Origin: Paenarthrobacter histidinolovorans
Lineage (GTDB): Bacteria > Actinomycetota > Actinomycetes > Actinomycetales > Micrococcaceae
Length of the DNA stretch: 64,000 nucleotides
Assembly: GCF_014647595.1 (NCBI RefSeq)
Contig: NZ_BMPM01000010.1
Coordinates: forward strand, 1 to 64,000
Reading direction: 5' to 3'
Every line of letters starts with the position of its first letter. Position 1 is the first letter of the stretch. Made by a program: the position numbers and the translations under genes. Positions 52,514 to 60,305 of the stretch are shown in pieces. The notes under the pieces are model-generated. The model had not been told where the DNA came from and did not search any database. It saw nothing but the letters and a program-made list of their open reading frames with translations.

Positions 52514-53659
52514 ATGTACGCTCCATCACGCCTGGGGTCTGGCGTGCGTCGAGCGGTTGCTGCAACTCTGGCTGCGATCGTCGCTGCCATGATTGTGGAG
52601 CCCGCGCCCGCCATGGCCACCATGGATCCGGAACCGCCGGTCATCACCGGTGCCCCGTTTGTCGGATCAACGCTAACTGTCACGTGGGATCCCTACGCCT
52701 ACAAAGGGTGCGGTGCCGGAGCCGGCCCCGACACCCGGATCTACTGGACCAGGGACGGCGAGCTCGCCACAGACCATCCCACCTGGCCCAACTACGTCCT
52801 GGGCGAAGAAGACCGCGGCAAAACCATCGCTGCACACCTCGTGGCCGCCTACCCGTGCGAAGACCTCGAAGTAGCCAGCGAGGAAACCGCGCCCATCTCC
52901 GCCTCCAACCGACCCAACGGTTTCACTGGCCGCGGCGCCTTCGAGCTGCTCGCCCGTCGCTCCGATGGCGCCCTCCTCATGTATCCGCGGACCAACAACG
53001 CGTGGGAACCCGCGCAAACCGTGGGCGTGGGCTGGAACATTTTCCCCACTGTCCTGTCACCGGGCGACTTTGATGGCGACGGCAACAACGACGTCATCGG
53101 CAGGGATTCGGCAGGCGGGCTCTACCTCTACAGCGGTAACGGTTCCGGCGGCTGGAACGGTCCCCGCAAAGTGGGGACCGGGTGGAACATCTTCACCTCA
53201 CTGGTGGCCCCGGGCGATTTCAACAGTGATGGCACCAATGACCTCATTGCCCGAGACGCCAACGGACTGCTCTACCTCTACCCAGGAGACGGCCACGGTG
53301 GCTGGCTTCCGCGGACCGTGATTGGCCAAGGCTGGAACGCCTTGAATGCGATTATCACCCCCGGAGACTTCGACGGCGACACGAACGTGGACCTCCTGGG
53401 CCGTGACGCCGCCGGGAACCTCAAGCTCTACAGCGGTAACGGCGCCGGAGGCTGGAACGGCACTGCCGTGGTTGGCCAAGGCTGGGGCGGCATGAGCAAG
53501 ATCGGCAGCGCAGGCGATATCAACGCCGACGGAAAGCTGGACGTCTTCGCCGTCGACAGCTCCGGACAATTGCGCGCCTACTATGGCAACGGCGCCGCCG
53601 GCTGGACCGGAGCCGCTGTGGTCGGCTGGGGCTGGGGCGGGTTCACGGACCTGTTCTAG
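52514..53659 (+). CDS. Secreted FG-GAP/VCBS repeat protein 2
   Basis: A 381-residue paralogue of the preceding protein with the same plan: signal peptide (to about residue 34), Ig-like module (FVGSTLTVTWD, TRIYWTRDGE) and a propeller with loops DFDGDGNND, DFNSDGTND, DFDGDTNVD and DINADGKLD. The third loop has lost one Gly and the fourth has Ile in place of Phe. GGGGAGG precedes ATG 52514. The gap to the first copy is 50 nt, with no terminator between, so the two are probably co-transcribed. Confidence 0.82.
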   Translation: MYAPSRLGSGVRRAVAATLAAIVAAMIVEPAPAMATMDPEPPVITGAPFVGSTLTVTWDPYAYKGCGAGAGPDTRIYWTRDGELATDHPTWPNYVLGEEDRGKTIAAHLVAAYPCEDLEVASEETAPISASNRPNGFTGRGAFELLARRSDGALLMYPRTNNAWEPAQTVGVGWNIFPTVLSPGDFDGDGNNDVIGRDSAGGLYLYSGNGSGGWNGPRKVGTGWNIFTSLVAPGDFNSDGTNDLIARDANGLLYLYPGDGHGGWLPRTVIGQGWNALNAIITPGDFDGDTNVDLLGRDAAGNLKLYSGNGAGGWNGTAVVGQGWGGMSKIGSAGDINADGKLDVFAVDSSGQLRAYYGNGAAGWTGAAVVGWGWGGFTDLF

Positions 53660-53672
53660 TTGCACTTCGTTG

Positions 53673-53706
53673 AGGACCCCGTCCGGAGATATCCGAACGG
53701 GGTCCT
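53673..53706 (+). terminator. Terminator after second VCBS gene
   Basis: AGGACCCCGT pairs with ACGGGGTCCT, extended by CGG/CCG after a mismatch, around a short loop. A short TT follows. It separates copies 1-2 from copy 3. Confidence 0.75.
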
Positions 53707-53813
53707 TCGCCATAAACGCGCATCCTCTATGCCGGGGTTCCTGCAGGCGGTAGTGTCATCCCAATTGATCTCTTCCGGCCATCTCTGTGCCGCCTTATTT
53801 CCTGGGGGAATCC

Positions 53814-54815
53814 TTGGGCTTCAACCCTGCCCTGCGCGTGCCCGCGCGCCGCAGTCCTCGACGGCTGCTCGCACTTCTCACCGTTCCACTGGTTGCCACT
53901 GGGCTTCTTGCCTCGGCGTTGCCTGCACCCGCAGCAACAGCGACCGCCGACACCGCCGCCGTTCAAACAACCCTTGGCCTCGAAACAACCAATGCCATGC
54001 CTATCGAAGCGGCACCCCGCTCCAAGGGTTTCGACGGCGACGGCACCTTCGATCTGTTCGCCCGCGACGCCGCTGGCCGACTCCTGCTCTACCCCACCGA
54101 CGGCCGAGGCAATTGGCAGGCCCCGCGTGTCATCGGCAACGGCTGGCACATCTACAACCTGCTCGTGTCACCGGGTGACTTCGACGGCGACGGAACTGTG
54201 GACGTCATGGGCCGCGACGGCTACGGTCGCCTCTTCCTCTACCAGGGAAATGGGGCCGGAGCCTGGAAGCAGGCCTTCCAGATCGGCCAGGGCTGGCAGG
54301 GTTTCGTCAACCTCATTGCACCCGGCGACTTCAACGGCGACGGCACCAATGACATCCTTGCCCAGGACGCCGCGGGCAACGTGTTCCTCTACCCAGGAAA
54401 CGGCCGCGGCGGCTGGCTCGCACCAAGCAAAGTCACTACGGGCTGGCAGGGACTTGATGCCGCCGGAGCGGGCCACTTCTACGGCACGCCCGAAGCCGTG
54501 GTCCTTGGCCGCAACAGGTTTGGTGACCTGCAGGCACGCTCTTCCACGCGCAACGGATTCTTCTACGATTACGGTAGCCCCGACTCCTTCGACGGAACCA
54601 TCGGAAGGGGCTGGGAAGCGCTCACCCGTTTCGGGATTGCAGGTGACTTCAACGGCGACGGCTACAACGACGTTTACGGCATCAGCCCGAACGGTCTCCT
54701 GACCATGTACCTCGCCGATCCTTCGGGCTTCAGCAGCTGGGGCATCTACGGGTTCAAGTGGAAAGGGCAGCCGGTCGTCGGCAGCGGCTGGAACGTCATG
54801 AACTACGTCTTCTAG
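53814..54815 (+). CDS. Secreted FG-GAP/VCBS repeat protein 3
   Basis: A 333-residue paralogue lacking the Ig-like module. An Arg-rich signal peptide (RVPARRSPRRLLALLTVPLV, ending ALPAPAA) leads through a Thr/Ala spacer to loops GFDGDGTFD, DFDGDGTVD, DFNGDGTND and DFNGDGYND. The stretch between the third and fourth (AGHFYGTPEAV) looks like a decayed repeat. TTG 53814 is chosen as start because GGGGGAA lies five bases upstream; GTG 53787 gives a longer frame without a ribosome site. Confidence 0.78.
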   Translation: MGFNPALRVPARRSPRRLLALLTVPLVATGLLASALPAPAATATADTAAVQTTLGLETTNAMPIEAAPRSKGFDGDGTFDLFARDAAGRLLLYPTDGRGNWQAPRVIGNGWHIYNLLVSPGDFDGDGTVDVMGRDGYGRLFLYQGNGAGAWKQAFQIGQGWQGFVNLIAPGDFNGDGTNDILAQDAAGNVFLYPGNGRGGWLAPSKVTTGWQGLDAAGAGHFYGTPEAVVLGRNRFGDLQARSSTRNGFFYDYGSPDSFDGTIGRGWEALTRFGIAGDFNGDGYNDVYGISPNGLLTMYLADPSGFSSWGIYGFKWKGQPVVGSGWNVMNYVF

Positions 54816-54818
54816 AAG

Positions 54819-56120
54819 CTAGTCGACGCTCTTGATCTTGACCACGAACACGGCACCCAGGAGCCCGATGACTGCGGCGGCTACGTACAGCGAGACGTAG
54901 CCGCCCAGGTAATCGACGAACACAAAAGCGATCCCCGGTGCCAACACCTGCGGCAGCGAGTTGGCGATGTTGATGACGCCAAGATCCCGGCCGCGGTCCA
55001 GTGCCTTCGGCAGGACTTGGGTGATGAGGGCGAAGTCCACGGCCAAGTATGCGCCGAACCCAATGCCCAGCACCATCGCGCCGGCAATGGCACCGACCCA
55101 AGTGGGTGCAAATGCCAGGATGAGCGATGCCACAGCGATGATGGCCGACGAAGCGATCACCAAGGGCTTCCGTTTGCCCATCCGGTCACTCAGCCGCCCT
55201 CCCAGGACGCTGGTAAAAATGACCATCACGGCATACAGGCCGGTCACGACCAGGACCCCGTATTCCGGGTCAATACCTTCGGCTTCCTTCAAGCGGACGG
55301 CGTCCGCGAGGAAGTAGAGCAGATAGATGGTGACCATGTGGTTGCCCGTGCTGACCAGGAACCTCGTCAGCCAGGCCCAGGCAAAATCAGGGTAGCGCTT
55401 GGGCGAAACCCAAAAATCCTTGAGAAAGGTAGCCAACCTGAATGGGAGTCGCTCGCTGGGCGGCAAGGGCTGGTCGTCGCTTTTGAAAAGATAAAGCACG
55501 ACGCCGGCCAGCAGTGCAGCCGCGCAGAACCAGTAACCTGCAGCAAAGTCTCCAGCGACGAGCGAAGCAATTAGCGCGCCGGCAAGTATGCCGACGGTCT
55601 GCCCCATCGCAGCCAGTCCGCCCACAGTTCCACGCTGCGGCACGGGAACTCTGTCCGGGATAGCGGCAAAGATCGCAGCATACATGGCGTTGGCTCCGGC
55701 CTGCACGAGGCACCACAGCAGCGTCATCATCGCAACATTGGGGGCTCCGGCCAAGGCAACAAGGGCCACCGCGCCCAGGATCGCGCCCATCAGAACCCAT
55801 GGAACGCGTCGCCCGAACCGTGAGGTTGTGCGGTCACTCAACGCGCCGAACACGGGATTTGCTACTAAGGAAACGGCCGCGCCGCAGCCCGTTACCAAAG
55901 CCAGAATCGCCTTCTTGTGATCTTCGTCGAAGTAGGCGGCCTGCTGCGCGAGAAGAACCTGGAGGGGACCGAAGAACGCTGCGTTGATGCCCAGGTTGAC
56001 CAGTACCACACCCGTGACCCAAACAGGGCGGACTGGTTTTACCGGATCAGCCAGCGCCGTGGTGCCGCCACGGATGACAGCGGGGTCCGGTACCGGCCCC
56101 GGAAGGTCGGACAAGCTCAT
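54819..56120 (-). CDS. MFS transporter (GPH/SLC45-like)
   Basis: A 433-residue, 12-helix transporter. VTGCGAAVSLVANPVFGALSDRTTSRFGRRVPWVL carries the family loop motif (SDRTTSRFGRR), and GGRLSDRMGKRKPLV is the repeat in the second half. The pattern resembles sugar or glycoside symporters of the GPH/SLC45 group; the substrate is unknown. GAGGGGGAAC precedes ATG 56120. It converges on the third VCBS gene with only 3 nt between stops. Confidence 0.85.
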   Translation of the reverse strand: MSLSDLPGPVPDPAVIRGGTTALADPVKPVRPVWVTGVVLVNLGINAAFFGPLQVLLAQQAAYFDEDHKKAILALVTGCGAAVSLVANPVFGALSDRTTSRFGRRVPWVLMGAILGAVALVALAGAPNVAMMTLLWCLVQAGANAMYAAIFAAIPDRVPVPQRGTVGGLAAMGQTVGILAGALIASLVAGDFAAGYWFCAAALLAGVVLYLFKSDDQPLPPSERLPFRLATFLKDFWVSPKRYPDFAWAWLTRFLVSTGNHMVTIYLLYFLADAVRLKEAEGIDPEYGVLVVTGLYAVMVIFTSVLGGRLSDRMGKRKPLVIASSAIIAVASLILAFAPTWVGAIAGAMVLGIGFGAYLAVDFALITQVLPKALDRGRDLGVINIANSLPQVLAPGIAFVFVDYLGGYVSLYVAAAVIGLLGAVFVVKIKSVD

Positions 56121-56277
56121 GGCAGGTTCCCCCTCATTTGGTGTGTGGATTCAGCCTAACGCGGCGGAGTGACACTGAACCGCCGTCGGGTCCTTTATCC
56201 ACATAGATCAAAATAAGCACTGTGGGGAGCCCACGGGACGCGTTAGTGTGGCCTCAAACCCACGGAGGAGACGCACC

Positions 56278-56751
56278 ATGAGCCAGCACTTAAATACGGC
56301 AGATCTCTACGACGAACGCGGCGAGGAACTGGAGTCCCTTGCCGTCCAGTTCCAGAATCTCGGGCGCCACACACATTTCAGCGGCCCAGCCCGTACCATC
56401 CGGTGCTTTGAGGACAACGCCCTGGTGAAGTCCGTCCTGGCCACGGAGGGTGACGGTGCAGTCCTGGTTGTCGACGGTCAAGGTTCGTTGAGGACTGCCC
56501 TCATGGGAGACATGATTGCGGAAAGTGCCGTGGAAAACGGTTGGGCCGGAGTGATCATCTACGGAGCAATCCGCGACCGCGAGGCCATCGCCAAGCTCCC
56601 ACTGGGCGTCAAAGCGCTCGGAAGCAACCCCCGGAAGAGCGCCAAGACGGGGTCCGGCGAAGCTGACGTCGAGCTCGTTATTGACGATGTCCGCATCCGG
56701 CCAGGCGTGATGATTTACAGCGATCCGGACGGCATCCTGCTGGAACGCTGA
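56278..56751 (+). CDS. rraA: RraA family protein (4-hydroxy-4-methyl-2-oxoglutarate aldolase-like)
   Basis: A 157-residue RraA-fold protein. It has the substrate loop GDMIAESAVENGWAGVIIYG and IRDREAI, an opening NTADLYDE, and an Asp/Glu-rich end. E. coli RraA inhibits RNase E; relatives are HMG/oxaloacetate aldolases, and the Arg-Asp (IRDR) pair needed for aldolase chemistry is present. Which role applies here cannot be decided. GGAGGAG precedes the ATG. Confidence 0.87.
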   Translation: MSQHLNTADLYDERGEELESLAVQFQNLGRHTHFSGPARTIRCFEDNALVKSVLATEGDGAVLVVDGQGSLRTALMGDMIAESAVENGWAGVIIYGAIRDREAIAKLPLGVKALGSNPRKSAKTGSGEADVELVIDDVRIRPGVMIYSDPDGILLER

Positions 56752-56819
56752 GTGCAGCGGAACAGACTTGGAGAGGATCCGCGAAGAAATATTCGCCCAC
56801 TGGGAATGAACGGGGCGTT

Positions 56820-56846
56820 AGGATAGTTACTGAAAGCAACTATCCT
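56820..56846. promoter_or_regulatory. MarR/TetR-type operator before the DHA2 exporter
   Basis: AGGATAGTT (56820-56828) and AACTATCCT (56838-56846) form a perfect 9-bp inverted repeat with a 9-nt spacer, 36 nt before the exporter start. No regulator gene adjoins it. Confidence 0.6.
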
Positions 56847-56882
56847 GCTTAATCCCACTTTTCTGCCATCTCTGGAGAAGAT

Positions 56883-58535
56883 ATGTCCAATTCCACGCCC
56901 GTTCGGGCTGCTGGTGAGGTCCTGACCCATCGTCAGACGCTCACCGTCATGGTGGGACTCATGCTCGGCATGTTCCTGTCCTCGCTGGACCAGACCATCG
57001 TGTCCACGTCCATCTACACCATCGCCAACGACCTCGACGGTTTGTCCCTGCAGGCGTGGGCCACCACCGCCTACCTCATTACCTCCACGGTGAGCACGCC
57101 TCTGTATGGCAAGCTCAGCGACATCTTTGGCCGCCGCCCGTTGTACCTCGCAGCCATCCTGATCTTCCTCGCAGGCTCGCTGTACGCAGGTTCCGTTCAC
57201 TCCATGACCGAGCTTGCCATAGCCCGCGGAATCCAGGGCCTGGGCGCCGGTGGTCTCCTCGCGCTGGCCCTGACCATCATCGGTGACATTGTTGCCTTGA
57301 AGGACCGGGCCAAGTACCAGGGCTACTTCATGTCGGTCTTCGGAATCTCATCCGTCCTTGGTCCCGTGATTGGCGGCGCGTTCGCAGGTTCAGCCAATAT
57401 CCTGGGCTTCGACGGCTGGCGCTGGGTCTTCTTCATCAACCTCCCCATCGGCCTCGCGGCACTCGTGGTCGTTTTCATGTACCTTCATCTGCCGGTAAGG
57501 CACGTGAAGCAGAAGATCGACTACTGGGGCGCCGCTGCCATCACGTTGGCAATTGTTCCGCTGCTTCTGGTGGCCGAGCAGGGCCGCACCTGGGGCTGGT
57601 CCTCCGCGGGATCGTGGCTTTGCTACGGCCTGGGCGTCATCGGTATCGTGGCGTTCCTCCTCGCCGAAAAGCGTGCCGGCGACTACGCGCTGATTCCGTT
57701 GCGTTTGTTCAAGAACACCACGTTTGGCTTGTCCTCGCTGCTGAACTTCATCATCGGTATCGGCATGTTCGGTGCCATCGCCATGCTGCCCATGTATTTG
57801 CAGCTGGTGAAGGGCCTTACTCCCACCGAGGCAGGCCTGATGATGATCACCTTCACCGTCGGCATCCTCTTCGGTTCCATCTCCGCAGGCCGTACGATCT
57901 CCAGCTCCGGCGTTTACCGGATTTTCCCGATCATGGGAACGGCAGTACTTGCAGGCGCGGCAACGGTCATGGGTCTTGTCCTGGGAGTCGACACCGGTCT
58001 GTGGGTTCCCGGGTTGATCGCCGTGTTCTTCGGCGTCGGGCTCGGTTTCTGCATGCAACCGCTGACCCTTGCCATGCAGGTATCCGTTCCGCCCAAGGAC
58101 ATGGGCGTTGGCACCTCCACGGCAGCGTTCTTCCGTTCCATGGGCGGCGCCGTAGGCACCGCAGTGTTCATCTCCATGCTGTTCAGCACGGCAGCGGACA
58201 AGATCGCCGACGGAATGAAAACAGCAGCGTCCAGCCCCGATTACCAAGCTGTGATGCGGGACCCTGCCGTGGCCTCGGATCCTGCGAACGCCAAGCTGTT
58301 CGACTTCTTCAAGAACGGCGCCAACAACGATTCGTTGAACGACACCAGCTGGTTGCACTCGGCCAACAGCACGCTCACCCGGCCGATCACCGAAGGCTTT
58401 GCCCAAGCCATTGACGTGGTGATGTTGACTGCCGCGGGCCTGATGATCATCGCGTTCCTGATCAGCTTCGCGTTGCCGAACAAGAAGCTCACGGATCCCA
58501 AGGCTGCCGCCAAGGATTCAGTTCCGGCCCACTAG
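56883..58535 (+). CDS. DHA2 family (EmrB/QacA-type) MFS exporter
   Basis: A 550-residue, 14-helix drug:H+ antiporter-type protein. Diagnostic are LGMFLSSLDQTIVSTS in helix 1, the loop YGKLSDIFGRRP (motif A), and GIQGLGAGGLLALALTII with the motif C-like GPVIGGAFA. It probably exports a toxic compound. The long loop before the last helix (about residues 440-500) is charged and likely extracellular. The perfect operator upstream predicts control by an unlinked repressor. Confidence 0.87.
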   Translation: MSNSTPVRAAGEVLTHRQTLTVMVGLMLGMFLSSLDQTIVSTSIYTIANDLDGLSLQAWATTAYLITSTVSTPLYGKLSDIFGRRPLYLAAILIFLAGSLYAGSVHSMTELAIARGIQGLGAGGLLALALTIIGDIVALKDRAKYQGYFMSVFGISSVLGPVIGGAFAGSANILGFDGWRWVFFINLPIGLAALVVVFMYLHLPVRHVKQKIDYWGAAAITLAIVPLLLVAEQGRTWGWSSAGSWLCYGLGVIGIVAFLLAEKRAGDYALIPLRLFKNTTFGLSSLLNFIIGIGMFGAIAMLPMYLQLVKGLTPTEAGLMMITFTVGILFGSISAGRTISSSGVYRIFPIMGTAVLAGAATVMGLVLGVDTGLWVPGLIAVFFGVGLGFCMQPLTLAMQVSVPPKDMGVGTSTAAFFRSMGGAVGTAVFISMLFSTAADKIADGMKTAASSPDYQAVMRDPAVASDPANAKLFDFFKNGANNDSLNDTSWLHSANSTLTRPITEGFAQAIDVVMLTAAGLMIIAFLISFALPNKKLTDPKAAAKDSVPAH

Positions 58536-58565
58536 GCCCGCAAAACAAGGCCTCCGTAAAACCAG

Positions 58566-58605
58566 GCAATGGCAGGCAGTCTCCGGACTGCCTGCCATTG
58601 CTTTT
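58566..58605 (+). terminator. Strong terminator after the DHA2 exporter
   Basis: A perfect 16-bp stem (58566-58581 with 58586-58601) with a TCCG loop is followed by TTTT. It also faces the convergent lyase gene. Confidence 0.92.
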
Positions 58606-58615
58606 GGGCGGTCTT

Positions 58616-60064
58616 CTAATGCTCCAGCAAGACCATCCGTGTCGCTTGCTCCACGTCTCCACGCAGATCCCTGTCCGCGGCATCGGCCGGCAATCCATAG
58701 CCCGCGGTCATCATGCTGCGCAGCCTGTGGCTGGCAAACTCCTCGGGTCGCCGCCCTTGCAGGCGCAACGCCCTTGCCGCACAGACAAGTTCGACGGCGG
58801 TGACTGTCGCCAGGGCTTGGACCGTCGACTGCAGTTGAGCGGCCGCTACGCTGGCAAAGCTGGCGTCTTCTTCTGCCCCCAAGGACAACACCACTGTTTG
58901 CAGGCTGGCCGGTTGGGTATTCGCGCGAATCCGTCCCACGGCGGCGGCAGCCACGTACTCCAGCATCATGACGCCTGACTGACCGGCACCGTCCCTGGCA
59001 AGGAACGGGTGCAGGCCCGTGTAGTTCGGATCGCACAGGAGATCAATCCTGCGCAGGTGCGTCGCGCAAGCAGCACCGATGGCCAAGTGCAAAGAATCCA
59101 CCCGGCGCGCGAGGTTGGTCATCTGGAAAAGCCCGTGATGGGCCACATCGTTCGAGCCTTCGGACAAGGACCCGTGGACCAGGGGATTCTCGTTGCCCGC
59201 TGTCACGAGACGGCGGAGCAGCGTACCCAGGGCATTCAGCTCCTCGATCTGGGAACCAAAAATCTGGGGCAGGGTTCGCAGGCAGTAGGGATCCTGGATG
59301 CGGGCGGGTTGCCCACTGCCCTCTACCAGCCCATGGAAGTCGTTCGCGGCTGCTGCCACTGCAGGAGTGTCCGCCGCTGCAGCCACCGCCGGACTAAATG
59401 CCTCCACATTGCCGGACATCGCAATGAAGGAGAGGCCTGCTACAGAAGCGGCGGTGTCCAGCAGCTTCGACAGTTCCTCATGAGCCAGAACAGCCTGGGC
59501 GATCGTCAGTGCGCTGGAGCTGATGAATGGGAGTGCATCAGCAGTAGCCCAGCCCTCCACGAAAGTCCGTGCCCGTCCCCCGCCCAAGGGCTCACGCTCG
59601 CCAAGCATCGTCAGCGCAGTTCCGGACAGGGCTTGGAGATCCGCCGTACCAATGCCGCCGAATTCCCGGACCTCCGGCACGACGTCCGAGTTGATCAACT
59701 CCACAAGGGCCACGGCAATGGCAGGGTTGATGCCGGAGGCACCAGCGGCCAACTGCGACAGCCTCACAGCCAGCATCGCCCGGACGGTCCTGCGCTCCAG
59801 GGGCCTGCCGGCATCCACCGCGTGGCTTCGCAGCAACTGGAGGCCGTGGGTGTCAGTCCCATCGCCTTTGGACAGCTCCACCGTCCGGTTCGCCCCTACC
59901 CCCGTCGAGCGACCATAGACCGGCCGTTTCATGGAGGTAGCAACAGCGGACTCCTGCGAGGCTGCCATGCGGGCCAAAGCACCGGCCGCCAAGCTGACAG
60001 ACGCGCCGTCGGCAACCGCCACAATGTCCGGCAACGCCAGGTTCCTGCCGTCAATTTCGATCAT
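58616..60064 (-). CDS. HAL/PAL-family ammonia-lyase with altered MIO motif
   Basis: A 482-residue protein of the histidine/aromatic ammonia-lyase fold. Active-site landmarks are Tyr50 (VYGRSTGVG), the QDPYCLRTLPQIFG loop with Tyr and Arg, and NENPLVHG. At the MIO cofactor site the usual Ala-Ser-Gly-Asp-Leu reads Gly139-Thr140-Ala141-Asp142-Leu143, so the Ser that cyclises is Thr. Position after urocanase suggests histidine ammonia-lyase (HutH), but the changed triad leaves the chemistry open. AAAGGA precedes ATG 60064. Confidence 0.78.
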   Translation of the reverse strand: MIEIDGRNLALPDIVAVADGASVSLAAGALARMAASQESAVATSMKRPVYGRSTGVGANRTVELSKGDGTDTHGLQLLRSHAVDAGRPLERRTVRAMLAVRLSQLAAGASGINPAIAVALVELINSDVVPEVREFGGIGTADLQALSGTALTMLGEREPLGGGRARTFVEGWATADALPFISSSALTIAQAVLAHEELSKLLDTAASVAGLSFIAMSGNVEAFSPAVAAAADTPAVAAAANDFHGLVEGSGQPARIQDPYCLRTLPQIFGSQIEELNALGTLLRRLVTAGNENPLVHGSLSEGSNDVAHHGLFQMTNLARRVDSLHLAIGAACATHLRRIDLLCDPNYTGLHPFLARDGAGQSGVMMLEYVAAAAVGRIRANTQPASLQTVVLSLGAEEDASFASVAAAQLQSTVQALATVTAVELVCAARALRLQGRRPEEFASHRLRSMMTAGYGLPADAADRDLRGDVEQATRMVLLEH

Positions 60065-60102
60065 GGGCCGATCCTTTCATTCATCGTCGACGTGATGCGC
60101 CT

Positions 60103-60153
60103 TAACGGCAGTAGTGGTTGCCAGCCGGAGCATGGCAACCACTACTGCCGTTA
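60103..60153. terminator. Long hairpin between hutU and the lyase gene
   Basis: A perfect 21-bp stem (60103-60123 with 60133-60153) with a 9-nt loop lies in the 241-nt gap. It has no T-tract. It could terminate or attenuate transcription from hutU, giving the lyase separate expression. The rest of the gap shows no gene. Confidence 0.7.
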
Positions 60154-60305
60154 GTCGGTTTCCGGCGCGAACCGGACCGGGTTCCAGGCTTCCGGAGAAG
60201 GCGGGACAGGAAGTTGTATGTTCCTTCGGACCACGGCCCGGGAGTCACTTTGATGTGCCTCCGGGGCCGAACATTCGCGTTCGGATCGGGAAGCTGCCGT
60301 CACAG

